From contig WVSL01000009.1 in the NCBI GenBank assembly GCA_015689685.1, positions 62,001 through 126,000 on the forward strand: a DNA stretch of 64,000 nt, given 5' to 3'. Shown here piece after piece: positions 28,188 through 37,401 of this stretch. The position numbers and the translations under genes are program-made. Position 1 is the first letter of the stretch. Every line of letters starts with the position of its first letter. Source of the stretch: Rhodobacterales bacterium HKCCE2091. Its GTDB lineage: Bacteria > Pseudomonadota > Alphaproteobacteria > Rhodobacterales > Rhodobacteraceae. The notes below the pieces were generated by a model, which was given only the letters and a program-made list of their open reading frames with translations, had not been told where the DNA came from and did not search any database.

Positions 28188-28964
28188 CTACTTGTCGCGG
28201 AACTGCGGCTCGCGCTTTTCGACGAAGGCGGACATGCCTTCGGACTGGTCCTCGGTCGCGAACAGCGACTGGAACAGCCGCCGCTCGAATAGGAGCCCCT
28301 CGCGCAGCGACACCTCCTGCGCGCGGTTCACTGCCTCCTTCACCGCCATCGCGGTCAGCATCGACTTCTCGGCGATCTTGGCGGCGGCGGCCATCGCCTC
28401 CTCCATCAACTTCTTGGCGGGCACCACGCGGCTGACGAGGCCCGCGCGTTCGGCTTCCTCGGCCGACATGAAGCGGCCGGTCAGGTGCATGTCCATCGAC
28501 TTCGACTTGCCGACGGCGCGGGTCAGGCGCTGCGTTCCGCCGAGCCCGGCGATGACGCCGAGGTTGATCTCGGGCTGGCCGAACTTGGCGCTGTCCGCGG
28601 CGATGATGAAGTCGCACATCATGGCCAGCTCGCAGCCGCCGCCGAGCGCGTAGCCCGACACCGCCGCGATGATCGGCTTGCGGATGCGCAGGAAGTCCTC
28701 CGCCGCGGGGCCGAACAGATCCTCGGTGAAGGCGTCGACGAAGCTCTTGCCGGACATCTCGCGGATGTCGGCGCCGGCGGCGAAGGCCTTCTCGGACCCG
28801 GTCAGCACCACCACGCGGACCTTGTCGTTCTCGTCGGCCGACTTCAGCGCGCGGCCCAGTTCCTCCAGCAACTCGGAGCTGAGCGCATTGAGCGCGTCGG
28901 GTCGGTTGAGGCGGATGAGCGCGATGTGATCGTCGATCTCGACGACCAGGTTCTCGTAAGCCAT
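28188..28964 (-). CDS. Enoyl-CoA hydratase
   Basis: The 258-residue crotonase-fold enzyme hydrates trans-2-enoyl-CoA in fatty acid or phenylacetate-type degradation. The oxyanion-hole segment [10 protein letters not shown] is near residue 61. The first catalytic Glu is in [11 protein letters not shown] near 110, and the second in [18 protein letters not shown] near 130-140. Length is typical of mitochondrial-type ECHS1/PaaF enzymes. The exact pathway cannot be set from context, since the gene stands between rpsT and mutM. Confidence 0.92.
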   Translation of the reverse strand: MAYENLVVEIDDHIALIRLNRPDALNALSSELLEELGRALKSADENDKVRVVVLTGSEKAFAAGADIREMSGKSFVDAFTEDLFGPAAEDFLRIRKPIIAAVSGYALGGGCELAMMCDFIIAADSAKFGQPEINLGVIAGLGGTQRLTRAVGKSKSMDMHLTGRFMSAEEAERAGLVSRVVPAKKLMEEAMAAAAKIAEKSMLTAMAVKEAVNRAQEVSLREGLLFERRLFQSLFATEDQSEGMSAFVEKREPQFRDK

Positions 28965-29034
28965 GTTGTCCAGGTCCCCTCTGGATTGCGGCCGTCAAGG
29001 GCACAGGCTTATCAGCCTGCGTCTCGTGTTCAAG

Positions 29035-29886
29035 CTATCTTTGGCAGGCCGGGCAGTAAAAGCTCGACCGTGCCGATTGCACGATCCGGCGCACCGTTCC
29101 GGTGCATCCGGGGGTGGGGCAGGGCGCGCCTTCGCGGTCGTAGACGCGGAAGGAATGCTGGAAATACCCCAGTTCGCCGTCGGTCTGGCGGTGGTCGCGC
29201 AGGCTGCTTCCGCCCGCCGCGATCGCCTCGGTCAGGACGTCGCGGATCGCGGGCACGAGCCGCGCGATGCGGGCGGCGCTGATCCGCCCGGCCGCGCGCC
29301 TGGGCGAGATTCCCGCGCGGTGCAGCGCCTCGGACACGTAGATGTTGCCGAGCCCCGCGACGATCCGCTGGTCGAGCAGCGCGGCCTTCACCGCCGTCCG
29401 GCGGCCGTCGAAGGCGCGGACGAGGTAGGGCTCGGAGAACCCGTTCCCGAGCGGCTCCGGCCCGAGCCCGGACAGGAGCCTGTGCGTCTCCACCCGCTCC
29501 GTCGGCGCGAGGTCCATCGCGCCGAAGCGGCGGGCGTCGTTGAAGGTGACGCGCGCGCCGGTCGACAGGTCCATCACGACGTGGTCGTGCTTTTCCGGCA
29601 GCGGGTGGCCGTGGTGGAACACGCCCTGCACCTGCCCCGACACCAGCACCCGCCCCGACATGCCCAGGTGCCAGATCAGCGTCTCGCCGGTCGACAGGTC
29701 GGCCAGCAGGTACTTCGACCGCCGCCGCAGCGCCGTGACCCGCGCGCCGGTCAGCCGTTCGCCCATCCGCTCCGGCAGGGGCCAGCGCAGGTCGGGGCGG
29801 CGGATCTCGGCGCGGGTGATGACGGCGCCTTCCATCGCGGGCAGGAGCCCGCGGCGGACGGTTTCAACTTCGGGCAGTTCGGGCAT
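29035..29886 (-). CDS. mutM: Formamidopyrimidine-DNA glycosylase
   Basis: The 283-residue base-excision enzyme removes 8-oxoguanine and formamidopyrimidines and nicks the abasic site. After Met removal the catalytic Pro-Glu stands in [21 protein letters not shown] supplies the conserved Lys. [24 protein letters not shown] and [14 protein letters not shown] follow. The C-terminal zinc finger is CPTPGC with CPACQ about 20 residues on. ATG 29886 is chosen because MPELPEVE must be N-terminal. The start overlaps the preceding membrane-protein gene by 23 bp. Confidence 0.97.
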   Translation of the reverse strand: MPELPEVETVRRGLLPAMEGAVITRAEIRRPDLRWPLPERMGERLTGARVTALRRRSKYLLADLSTGETLIWHLGMSGRVLVSGQVQGVFHHGHPLPEKHDHVVMDLSTGARVTFNDARRFGAMDLAPTERVETHRLLSGLGPEPLGNGFSEPYLVRAFDGRRTAVKAALLDQRIVAGLGNIYVSEALHRAGISPRRAAGRISAARIARLVPAIRDVLTEAIAAGGSSLRDHRQTDGELGYFQHSFRVYDREGAPCPTPGCTGTVRRIVQSARSSFYCPACQR

Positions 29887-30610
29887 TCGCGGCCAGCTTC
29901 CTCTCCGCCAGCGCGACGACATCGTTCGCCCCGGCATAGGATGAGGAGATAGAGGTCTTCCGCCCGCGCTGAAAGGTCAGGGTGTGACACGAGAACTGCT
30001 CGTTCCACGCGATGCCGGTCAGGTTGTCCCAATAGAAGCGCCGGGCCTTGCCGAAGATGCGCGGCGCGATCAGCACCCGGTCGTCGTAGATGACGTGCGC
30101 CCACCTGAGATACCAGCCGAAGCCGAGGCTCAGGACACCGGCGGCGGCGAAGATCCCGCGCCGGACCGGGCCCATGTCGACCAGCAGCCAGGCCCCCGCG
30201 AAGAACAGCAGCGCCATCGCAAGGGTGGCCCAGGTGTTGAATCGGCGCCCGCCTTCGCGGATGCGCAGGGTGATCCGGCCGTCGGCGCCGACCTCGCCCG
30301 CGTCGCGGCCGAGCCGACCGATGGCCGCGATCAGCCCGCCGAGCGGACCGACGATCAGGATCGCGCCGACGATCTCGAACGCGGCCCCGGCGACGATGCC
30401 GTCCGCCGCGAACCCCCGCGCCTCGAGCCACGGCTGCCAGCGCTGCCAGGTCATGCCGCAGACGAGGAACAGCGCCATGCACCCGGCCGAAAGCGCGAGC
30501 CAGAGCCGGACCCGGAAGCCGCCACCGTCCTCGACGGCGGAGGCATCGACATCCGGATCGGACGACGGGGTCATCGACCCCTCGGTTGCGACTGTGTGCG
30601 TCTCACTCAT
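29864..30610 (-). CDS. Membrane protein with C-terminal PH-like domain (paralogue 1)
   Basis: I do not recognise a named family for this 248-residue protein. It has about four hydrophobic segments (near residues 35-52, 73-95, 125-142, 150-165) and a C-terminal soluble beta-rich tail with the pattern [25 protein letters not shown] and TLTFQRGRK. This resembles bacterial PH-like domains that follow membrane helices. The neighbouring gene at 30664-31350 has the same layout, so they look like diverged duplicates. It overlaps mutM by 23 bp and is probably co-transcribed with it. Confidence 0.7.
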   Translation of the reverse strand: MSETHTVATEGSMTPSSDPDVDASAVEDGGGFRVRLWLALSAGCMALFLVCGMTWQRWQPWLEARGFAADGIVAGAAFEIVGAILIVGPLGGLIAAIGRLGRDAGEVGADGRITLRIREGGRRFNTWATLAMALLFFAGAWLLVDMGPVRRGIFAAAGVLSLGFGWYLRWAHVIYDDRVLIAPRIFGKARRFYWDNLTGIAWNEQFSCHTLTFQRGRKTSISSSYAGANDVVALAERKLAANARTARS

Positions 30611-30663
30611 GTCCGCAACCTAGATCCGGACTTGGCGGAAAAGATGGCGCGCGTTGCCGGGCC

Positions 30664-31350
30664 TCAGACCCGGCTGGCGCGCTGGTTCACGAGGGTCAGG
30701 AACTCCGCCATTCCGACGAGGTATTTCGGCACCCGCACCGGTCGCCCGTCGCGGAAGCTCAGCCGGAAGGTCCCGTGCCCCTCGTCGCGGATATCGAGCA
30801 GATCGCCCCAGGACCGTTCGGCGCGCGCCTGCAACACGCTGTTGGAGATCAGCACGTCGCGGTCGTAGCGAAGTTCGTAGGTGAACACCTGCGCTATGGC
30901 GAGGATGGCGCAGGCGACCGCGGCGGGGAGCAGGTAGACCTGCCATTCCGGCTCCACCAGGTCGGTGAAGATCACGCCGGCGACCGCAGCGACCGCGAAG
31001 GCGACGGTCGAAAGCCGCGTGCCCCAGGTGGTGCGCATCACCGTGACGCCGAGCGACCGTTCCGCGGGGGCGTTCATCCCCCGCGACGAAAGCGGTGCGA
31101 TGTTGCGGCGGCCCATCATCTTCGCGGCCGCCGTGCGTTCCACCCGCTGTCCCGCGGCATCCCTCGGGTCGGAGTAACGTTCCAGCGTGCGCATCCCGGC
31201 CCGCACGGCCAACCACGGCAGGACGTAGAACACGAGGACGTAGAGACAGATCACCGAAAGGATCACGAGGCAGGCGAGCATCACCGCGAGACCCGGACGG
31301 TCCAGCACCAGGAAAAGGAGGGCGAGCGACTGGTCCTGCTGGTCTTTCAT
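30664..31350 (-). CDS. Membrane protein with C-terminal PH-like domain (paralogue 2)
   Basis: The 228-residue protein has an N-terminal hydrophobic region (about 10-50), two further membrane segments (about 108-125 and 133-150) and a C-terminal beta-rich tail: ELRYDRDVLISNSVLQ, SWGDLLDIRDEGHG and FRLSFRDGRPVRVP. Order and spacing of these elements match the downstream gene (VIYDDRVLI ... WDNLTGI ... LTFQRGRK), so a tandem duplication is likely. Function is unknown. It is divergent from ubiE across 85 bp. Confidence 0.7.
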   Translation of the reverse strand: MKDQQDQSLALLFLVLDRPGLAVMLACLVILSVICLYVLVFYVLPWLAVRAGMRTLERYSDPRDAAGQRVERTAAAKMMGRRNIAPLSSRGMNAPAERSLGVTVMRTTWGTRLSTVAFAVAAVAGVIFTDLVEPEWQVYLLPAAVACAILAIAQVFTYELRYDRDVLISNSVLQARAERSWGDLLDIRDEGHGTFRLSFRDGRPVRVPKYLVGMAEFLTLVNQRASRV

Positions 31351-31435
31351 TCCATGTCCTCGACTGCCGGGTCGGTGCGTTTGTGTCCGTGGGGATTTGC
31401 CTGTATCCGGATTGCGAAATTAGTTGGGCAGGCCG

Positions 31436-32185
31436 ATGGCAGACGACAGCAAGACCACGCATTTCGGCTACCAGGACATCCCGGAAGACGAGAAGGCGGG
31501 CCGTGTCCACGGCGTCTTTTCCAGCGTCGCAAGCCGCTACGACCTGATGAACGACGTGATGAGCGCGGGCATCCACCGGGTCTGGAAGGACGCGATGATG
31601 GACTGGCTCGCGCCGCGGAACGGGCAGCGGCTGCTCGACGTCGCGGGCGGGACCGGCGACATCGCGTTCCGCTTCCTCAAGCGCGCGCCCGGGGCGAGCG
31701 CCACCGTGCTCGACATGACCGAGGGGATGCTGGTCGAGGGCCGCAAGCGGGCCGAGGCCGAGGCGATGGCCGACCGGCTGGACTGGATCGTCGGCGACGC
31801 GATGGCGCTGCCGTTCGAGCCGAACACCTTCGACGTCTACACGATCAGCTTCGGGATCCGGAACGTTACCCGCATCGCCGATGCGCTGTCCGAGGCCTTC
31901 CGCGTCCTGCGGCCCGGCGGGCGGCTGATGGTGCTGGAGTTCTCGCAACTGCCGAACGCGGGGCTTCAGCGGCTCTACGATCTCTATTCCTTCAACGTCA
32001 TCCCGCGCATGGGGCAGGCCATCGCGGGCGACCGGGACAGCTACCAGTACCTCGTGGAATCGATCCGCCGCTTCCCCGACCAGGAAAGCTTCGCCGGGAT
32101 GATCCGCGACGCCGGGTTCGAGCAGGTGAGCTACCGCAACCTCAGCTTCGGGGTCGCGGCGCTGCATTCGGGCTGGAAGATCTGA
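31436..32185 (+). CDS. ubiE: Demethylmenaquinone/ubiquinone C-methyltransferase UbiE
   Basis: The 249-residue SAM-dependent methyltransferase adds the C-methyl group in ubiquinone (and menaquinone) synthesis. Visible family blocks are [17 protein letters not shown] near residue 29, the SAM loop [11 protein letters not shown] near 72, GDAMALPF, and [20 protein letters not shown] near 140. GIRN is diagnostic of UbiE. Start ATG 31436 ([11 protein letters not shown]). ubiB follows after 4 bp, forming a ubiquinone-synthesis operon. Confidence 0.97.
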   Translation: MADDSKTTHFGYQDIPEDEKAGRVHGVFSSVASRYDLMNDVMSAGIHRVWKDAMMDWLAPRNGQRLLDVAGGTGDIAFRFLKRAPGASATVLDMTEGMLVEGRKRAEAEAMADRLDWIVGDAMALPFEPNTFDVYTISFGIRNVTRIADALSEAFRVLRPGGRLMVLEFSQLPNAGLQRLYDLYSFNVIPRMGQAIAGDRDSYQYLVESIRRFPDQESFAGMIRDAGFEQVSYRNLSFGVAALHSGWKI

Positions 32186-32189
32186 ACCG

Positions 32190-33719
32190 ATGCGCGGCCC
32201 GCACAACATCTGGCGCGTGATCCGCACCGGGGCGACCTTCACCCGCACCGGCGCGATGGGCGTCGCGCTGGAGGCGATGGCCGCGCCGCCCGCGCTCCGG
32301 GTCGCGGCGCGGATCCTCGGCACGCCCTTCGCCTGGCTCGGCCTGAAGGGCGACACGAACCTGCCGCCGGTCACCCGGGCGCTGACGGCGCTCGGACCCG
32401 CCTACATCAAGTTCGGCCAGATCCTGTCCACCCGGCCCGACGTGGTGGGCCCGGACCTGGCGATGCAGCTTCGGGTGCTGCAGGACAAGCTGCCGCCCTT
32501 CCCCACGGCCGAGGCGCGGCGGGTGGTGGCCCATGATCTGGACCACCCGACCGACGAGCTGTTCTCGGAGTTCTCCGATCCCGTCGCCGCCGCGTCCATC
32601 GCGCAGGTTCATCACGCGCGTCTTGCCGGCGACGGCCGCGAGGTCGCGGTCAAGGTGCTGCGGCCGGGTATCGGCCGGGCCTTCCGCAAGGACATCGACG
32701 CCTTCTACCTCATCGCCTGGCTGGTGGAGAACCTCGCGCCCGGTGCCCGGCGCCTGCGCCCGCGGGATGTCGTCGCCCATTTCGAGAGCGTCGTGATGCG
32801 GGAGCTCGACCTGAGGATCGAAGCCGCCGCCGCCGGGGAGTTCGCGTCGAACACGGCGGGCGACGAGGGCTGGTTCGTGCCGCAGGTCGAATGGTTCCTG
32901 TCCTCGCGGCAGGTGCTGACACTGGGCTGGGCCGCGGGCGTTCCGTTCGGTGACACCGATGCCATCGACGCTGCCGGGTTCGACCGGAAGGCGCTGGCCG
33001 CGCGGACGTTGCAGATGTTCCTGCGCCACGCGCTCCGCGACGGGTATTTCCACGCCGACATGCACCAGGGAAACCTCAAGGTCGGGCCGAACGGCGAGAT
33101 CGTGGCGCTGGACTTCGGGATCATGGGCCGGCTCGACGACTACACCCGCCGCGTCTACGCCGAGATCCTGATGGGGTTCATCCGCAAGGACTACAAGCGC
33201 GTCGCCGAGGTGCATTTCGAGGCTGGGTACGTGCCCGCCGACCGCGACGTGGACGAGTTCGCGCAGGCGTTGCGGTCCGTGGGGGAGCCGATCTTCGGCA
33301 TGGACGCCAGCCGGATCTCGATGGCGCGGCTGCTGTCCTACCTGTTCGACGTGACCGAGCAGTTCGGGATGGAAACCCGGACGGAGCTGATCCTGTTGCA
33401 GCGGACGATGGTGGTGGTCGAGGGTGTCGCGCGCTCGCTCGACCCGAACATCAACATCTGGCACGTCGCCCGGCCGGTGGTTGAGGATTACATCAGCCGC
33501 AACATCGGCCCCAAGGCGGTGGTGACAGACCTCGTCCGGACCGCGCGGGTGCTGGCCCGCTTCGGCCCGCGACTGCCTCAACTGGCCGAGGCCGCGCTGA
33601 TCGCCCAGACCGCGCCGAGAGAGCGCGACCGCGGCGGCCGACGCCGCGACCGGGTGGTCTACGGCTTCGGCGGCCTCGTCATCGGTGCGCTGCTCGTGCT
33701 CGCGGGCTCGATGCTCTGA
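32190..33719 (+). CDS. ubiB: Ubiquinone biosynthesis kinase-like protein UbiB
   Basis: The 509-residue atypical kinase of the ABC1/ADCK family supports ubiquinone synthesis, probably by ATP-driven lipid handling. It shows the KxGQ motif in YIKFGQILSTRPD, the alanine-rich loop AAASIAQVH, VAVKVL with the nucleotide-site Lys, HADMHQGN as the catalytic-loop equivalent and DFGIMGRL as the DFG motif. The C-terminus ends with one or two membrane segments (VIGALLVLAGSML). In many relatives coaBC and dut follow ubiB. Here the flagellar locus begins instead after 416 bp. Confidence 0.95.
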   Translation: MRGPHNIWRVIRTGATFTRTGAMGVALEAMAAPPALRVAARILGTPFAWLGLKGDTNLPPVTRALTALGPAYIKFGQILSTRPDVVGPDLAMQLRVLQDKLPPFPTAEARRVVAHDLDHPTDELFSEFSDPVAAASIAQVHHARLAGDGREVAVKVLRPGIGRAFRKDIDAFYLIAWLVENLAPGARRLRPRDVVAHFESVVMRELDLRIEAAAAGEFASNTAGDEGWFVPQVEWFLSSRQVLTLGWAAGVPFGDTDAIDAAGFDRKALAARTLQMFLRHALRDGYFHADMHQGNLKVGPNGEIVALDFGIMGRLDDYTRRVYAEILMGFIRKDYKRVAEVHFEAGYVPADRDVDEFAQALRSVGEPIFGMDASRISMARLLSYLFDVTEQFGMETRTELILLQRTMVVVEGVARSLDPNINIWHVARPVVEDYISRNIGPKAVVTDLVRTARVLARFGPRLPQLAEAALIAQTAPRERDRGGRRRDRVVYGFGGLVIGALLVLAGSML

Positions 33720-34135
33720 CGCGACGGTATTCGGGCTGACCGCCTGGCATGGCCCTGGGGCGGGATCCGCAGACTGTTCCCAGCCGCTTCGGTCGCATCA
33801 CCACGGGAAACGTTTGGGGGAAGCGCGGTCGTGCTGCGAGCGCTCTGTGCCGCATCTGGGCCTTGGCGAACGCCAATGTAGAGTCGCGCGATTCAACCCT
33901 CGGAACATCGATTCATTCCAAGGAATCTGAACGGCCGAATGTGACGCGGACTGTCGTGAAGTCGTTTCCGCGAGATCTGAGGACCGTCGCACACGGCGGC
34001 GTCTTCCGGGGCACCCACGGCCAGCAATAAAACTCTTGGACAAACTGCGGTCTCCGACCGCGCGGCGAGCCAAATGCCGGTCAATCGCCACAACCCTATT
34101 TCCGCACCGTACCGTCACCCGATTCAGCCAAGGGG
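33720..34135. other. Intergenic region between ubiB and flgD
   Basis: These 416 bp have somewhat lower GC than the flanks. The open frames here show no domain, good start signals or consistent codon use, so no gene is called. It may be the remains of a decayed gene, at the junction between the core genes and the flagellar locus. Confidence 0.5.
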
Positions 34136-34822
34136 TCAGCCGCCCCCGTCCGCAGTCACGGGATCCCGCACGCCAAGGACGTCGGACGCCGAGACCTGCT
34201 GACCCCCGGCAAGCGTCAGCCACGTTTCGTTCCCGCGCATGAACGCTTCCTCGACGCGCGCGTAGATCGTCGCGTCCACGGTCTCCAGCGGTTCCTGCCC
34301 GCGGAACGTGTCGAACGCGATCTGGTAGGTGCCGGTCGGCAGCGGCGTGCCGTCGTTGCCGAGGCCGGTCCAGACCAGGGCCTCGTCTGTGACCGGAACC
34401 TCGATACGCTGGACCTCGATGCCCGAGGCGTTGGTGACCACCATCTGCATCCTGTCGGCACGGTCCGGCGGGTCGGCGGCCAGCGTCACGGGCTGGCCGG
34501 AGAATTCGACCGGCACCTGCGCGCGCGCGTCCATCCCGATCCAGCCGGCAAGCTGGCCCATGCCGAACAGCGACAGGTTCGTCTGGAGTTCCCCGAGTAT
34601 CGTGTTCGTCCGCACCTGCTGTTCGACCCCCGAAAAGGTCGCGAGCTGGGTCGCGAAATCGGTCGAGTCCATCGGGTTCAGCGGATCCTGGTTTTCGAGT
34701 TGCGTGGTCAGCAGGTGGAGGAACGTCTCGAAATCCGAGGTGATGATGGACGCATCGTTCGACGAGGTCGCCGGGGCAGTTGCGGCGGCGGGGCTGTAGG
34801 GCGAAGCGGCTTCGATACTCAT
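34136..34822 (-). CDS. flgD: Flagellar hook-capping protein FlgD
   Basis: The 228-residue protein caps the growing hook and is needed for FlgE assembly. The N-terminal FlgD signature is FLHLLTTQLENQDPLNPMD near residue 34, followed by DFATQLATFSGVEQQ. The central part has a Tudor/FnIII-like region with WTGLGNDGTPLPTGTY. A disordered, Ala/Ser-rich N-terminal 25 residues precede the conserved block, as usual for exported substrates. fliK lies 16 bp upstream on the same strand. Confidence 0.94.
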   Translation of the reverse strand: MSIEAASPYSPAAATAPATSSNDASIITSDFETFLHLLTTQLENQDPLNPMDSTDFATQLATFSGVEQQVRTNTILGELQTNLSLFGMGQLAGWIGMDARAQVPVEFSGQPVTLAADPPDRADRMQMVVTNASGIEVQRIEVPVTDEALVWTGLGNDGTPLPTGTYQIAFDTFRGQEPLETVDATIYARVEEAFMRGNETWLTLAGGQQVSASDVLGVRDPVTADGGG

Positions 34823-34837
34823 TGGGCGATCCCGTGT

Positions 34838-36385
34838 TCAGAGGCGAAGATCCAGCGCGCCGCGATGGGCGCTGGCGATGCGGGCGGGCTGCGGCGCGGG
34901 GCCGTCGAATCCGGCTGCGGGCCCGTTGACCCGGGCCTGCTGTTCCGACCCCCGCCCGGCTCCGTCCCCGCCGGGTTCACCGGCGAAACTGAAGCTGGTG
35001 TTTGCGAGGCCCTCCCGCTGGAACTCGGCGTTCAGCATCGCGGCATGACGGCGCAGGAGGTCCAGGGTTTCCTGCCGTTCCGCCGTGATCGTCAGGGCCA
35101 GCCCGCCGGCGGTCTCGGTCACGATCATCCGGACCCGGCCAAGCTCGGGCGGATCGAGGGCGACCTCGGTGCCCCGGTCGGTAACGATCACACCATCCGC
35201 ACGCGGCAGAGCGGCGGCGATCTGGCCGGTAGCGGCCTGGGCGATCTGCGCGGGCGCCGCGCCGGGCGCGGTGGAGGCGATCGGGGTGCTCGCGTGGAGC
35301 GGTGCGAGGGTGAGAACGTCATCGATCGCCGCCTCGGCTTCGACCTGCGATGCCGACTGGACGGCTGTTTGTCCACCAGCGACGGCCGCTACGTTCTGGA
35401 CCGCAGAGACCGAAGCATTACCGGAGGCGGGGCGTTCCGGTCGCGACGCGCTGTCCGGGCGGTCACGCGACGTGATCTGTTCCGGCTCCATGTCCGCCTG
35501 CAGGTCCATGTCGGTTTCCGGATCGTCGATCTCCGGTTCGACCAATCGATCCGGTGGCGAGGCAGTGCGAACGGCAATCTTTTCCTCGGCGCCGTCACCA
35601 GCCGTCGGGACACGGTTTCCGGAGTTCACTGGGTTCACGCGGACCTCAGTGGGAAGATCCGCCGCATCGTCGACCTCCGCGGGCTGGATCGTCGCGGTCG
35701 GAGTGGCTGGACGCGTATCGACCAACGGCACCCGATCGGATTTCGGCACGTCATCTCCAAGGTTCCCGGCGTCAGCTTGTTCGGACGTGAGGACATTGGT
35801 GCCTGGTAGAACGATCCGGGGTTCGGTCCGCTCCCCACCAGCAACTTCCTGGCGTTCGCCGCTGGCGGGCGTCACCAGGACCGATTGCAGGGATCGGTCC
35901 TGAGCCGGGAGCGACCGCGTTTCGGTGGATGTTTCGGAGCGTACCCGTGGGGTGCTCACATCAACCCCGACAGCCTGCCGGTTCGGGTCGGTTCCCGGAG
36001 ACGCCGCGATGACGGGTTCCCCGCCCTCGATAGATGGTGTGACCGGGGCGGATGGAACAGCGGGCGCTTCGCCGGCATCCAGAGTGCTGGCGGAGAGGAG
36101 CCGGAACGTCTGGATTTCGGGGGTGGTGTCGCCGTGTGTTCCAGCAACGGAGGCGGGGTCGTCGGACGGGGTGGAGTCCTCTGCCCGCTCGGATTCCGGC
36201 CGGTTGTGGCGCGGCTCGCCCTCCCGGGCCACCGGGTTGGTCCCGCCCAGCGACTCGCGAGCGGGTTCGCTGGCCAGCGCCGCGAAAGCGCCATCGCGGT
36301 CGCCGGTGTCGCGCGCGGTCGGCCCGGCGGGCCGGTTGGGTGCATTCGCCGCCTGCGGCGCAATGAATGGCAGGAGCTCTGGCAT
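34838..36385 (-). CDS. fliK: Flagellar hook-length control protein FliK
   Basis: The 515-residue protein is a low-complexity, Pro/Thr/Glu-rich secreted ruler for about 390 residues, then has the conserved Flg_hook domain near 405-475: EVALDPPELGRVRMIVTE, then LALTITAERQETLDLLRRH and LNAEFQREGL. This domain switches FlhB specificity from hook to filament substrates. The N-terminal composition is typical of FliK. It reads divergently from flgJ, and the 120-bp gap holds degenerate CtrA-like half-sites. Confidence 0.9.
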   Translation of the reverse strand: MPELLPFIAPQAANAPNRPAGPTARDTGDRDGAFAALASEPARESLGGTNPVAREGEPRHNRPESERAEDSTPSDDPASVAGTHGDTTPEIQTFRLLSASTLDAGEAPAVPSAPVTPSIEGGEPVIAASPGTDPNRQAVGVDVSTPRVRSETSTETRSLPAQDRSLQSVLVTPASGERQEVAGGERTEPRIVLPGTNVLTSEQADAGNLGDDVPKSDRVPLVDTRPATPTATIQPAEVDDAADLPTEVRVNPVNSGNRVPTAGDGAEEKIAVRTASPPDRLVEPEIDDPETDMDLQADMEPEQITSRDRPDSASRPERPASGNASVSAVQNVAAVAGGQTAVQSASQVEAEAAIDDVLTLAPLHASTPIASTAPGAAPAQIAQAATGQIAAALPRADGVIVTDRGTEVALDPPELGRVRMIVTETAGGLALTITAERQETLDLLRRHAAMLNAEFQREGLANTSFSFAGEPGGDGAGRGSEQQARVNGPAAGFDGPAPQPARIASAHRGALDLRL

Positions 36386-36440
36386 GGCCGGCCGGTTCCT
36401 CGTGACTTCTGTCAGGTGCGCTTGGCTTAGCGGCCCGGTC

Positions 36441-36455
36441 TTACCGAATATTTAC
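36441..36455. promoter_or_regulatory. Degenerate CtrA-like box between fliK and flgJ
   Basis: TTAC - 7 bp - TTAC resembles the CtrA site TTAA-N7-TTAA with one mismatch in each half. It lies centrally in the divergent promoter region. The match is weak alone but gains weight from better sites upstream of flagellin and fliF. Confidence 0.35.
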
Positions 36456-36505
36456 CCGTGGTCGCGAATGATCCCGCCGAAATAGGTTGAATTGCGAGAA
36501 TCGCG

Positions 36506-36838
36506 ATGACGGATCTTCCGGGTCTCGACGCCCCGATCACCGCCCCGCCCACCGACCGGCCCTCACCGCCGGTGGCTGCGGCTATCCCCGGCCCGGAAAC
36601 CGACGCGCTCCGCGCCGCCGCGCGGGAACTGGAAGCCGCGTTCCTGTCGGAAATGCTGAAACAGGCCGGCTTCGGGGAGGCCCGCGGGGCCTTCGGCGGG
36701 GGCGTTGGCGAACAGCAGTTCGCGTCGCTCCTGCGTGACCAGCATGCCCACGCGATGGCGGACGCGGGCGGAATCGGGCTGGCGGAACAGATCTTCAGGG
36801 CGCTCGCCGCGCGCCAGGCACAGGAGCAGACCCAATGA
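36506..36838 (+). CDS. flgJ: Flagellar rod-binding protein FlgJ (N-terminal domain only)
   Basis: The 110-residue protein corresponds to the rod-binding N-terminal domain of FlgJ: RAAARELEAAFLSEMLKQAG near residue 36, then EQQFASLLRDQHAHAMA and GGIGLAEQI. It lacks the C-terminal muramidase found in enterobacterial FlgJ, as is normal in alphaproteobacteria. A separate SLT transglycosylase gene occurs at 51049-51738. Its 3' end overlaps the next gene by 4 bp. Confidence 0.9.
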   Translation: MTDLPGLDAPITAPPTDRPSPPVAAAIPGPETDALRAAARELEAAFLSEMLKQAGFGEARGAFGGGVGEQQFASLLRDQHAHAMADAGGIGLAEQIFRALAARQAQEQTQ

Positions 36839-37170
36839 CCGGACCCCGAACCGCAGCAGCGATCGAAGACGTTCTCGCCCGCCAGGCGGAATGTCTCAAG
36901 GCGGGGGACCTCGACGGTGCGACCGCGCTGACCCCGCGCCTCGAACGCCTGGCCAGGTCGATCGGTACGGGCGCCGACGCCGGTTCACTTCGTGCGATCC
37001 GGGACCGGGCCGCGCGTAACGAGACACTGATCGAGGCGGCGCGCGCGGGTGTGACCGCGGCGCGGCGGGCGATCGAGGGTAGCCGGGACGGCGGCTTCGA
37101 AGGCTACGATTCGATGGGCCGGCCCACGCGTATCGCACCCGAGGCGCCCGGCAGCTGGCTTCGGCGCTGA
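36835..37170 (+). CDS. FlgN-like flagellar protein
   Basis: The 111-residue protein is helical in its first 85 residues (IEDVLARQAECLKAGDLDG, LRAIRDRAARNETLIEAARA) with a short C-terminal tail, YDSMGRPTRIA. The helical part and the position after flgJ fit FlgN, the chaperone for the hook-filament junction proteins FlgK and FlgL. Similarity is weak at this level, so the assignment rests largely on context. It is coupled to flgJ by an ATGA overlap. Confidence 0.65.
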   Translation: MTGPRTAAAIEDVLARQAECLKAGDLDGATALTPRLERLARSIGTGADAGSLRAIRDRAARNETLIEAARAGVTAARRAIEGSRDGGFEGYDSMGRPTRIAPEAPGSWLRR

Positions 37171-37225
37171 ACGGAAACCCGGGCTTAACCAGTTCCGACC
37201 AAAGAGTCCCGAACCGGCCGTCGCG

Positions 37226-37240
37226 TTAAGTCACCGTTCA
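37226..37240 (+). promoter_or_regulatory. CtrA-like box upstream of flagellin
   Basis: TTAA (37226-37229) - GTCACCG - TTCA (37237-37240) matches TTAA-N7-TTAA with one mismatch. It lies 162-176 bp before the flagellin start codon, which is compatible with a promoter and a long leader. Confidence 0.45.
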
Positions 37241-37331
37241 GACTTTCGGCGCAAGTGTCGCCCCGCACCGGCAAGGTGGCGTGACCCTCGAACAGCGAGA
37301 GTTGCAGACGTCAGAACGGCGACTTCCCAGT

Positions 37332-37351
37332 CGTCCGGGAAATTCCGGACG
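37332..37351 (+). promoter_or_regulatory. Hairpin in the flagellin mRNA leader
   Basis: CGTCCGG (37332-37338) and CCGGACG (37345-37351) form a seven-base-pair stem around GAAATT, about 50 bases upstream of the flagellin start. FlbT, encoded just downstream, acts on the 5' leader of flagellin mRNA in Caulobacter, so this hairpin is a candidate target. Confidence 0.45.
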
Positions 37352-37401
37352 GGTACGTGACCTCGGCGTCGAACACGCGCCGACCAGCTAAGGAACCAGC
37401 A

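Noticed and set aside
33798-34223. 141-codon open frame in the ubiB-flgD gap
   Set aside because: Arg/Ser-rich shadow-like composition, no SD or domain, and it runs into flgD.
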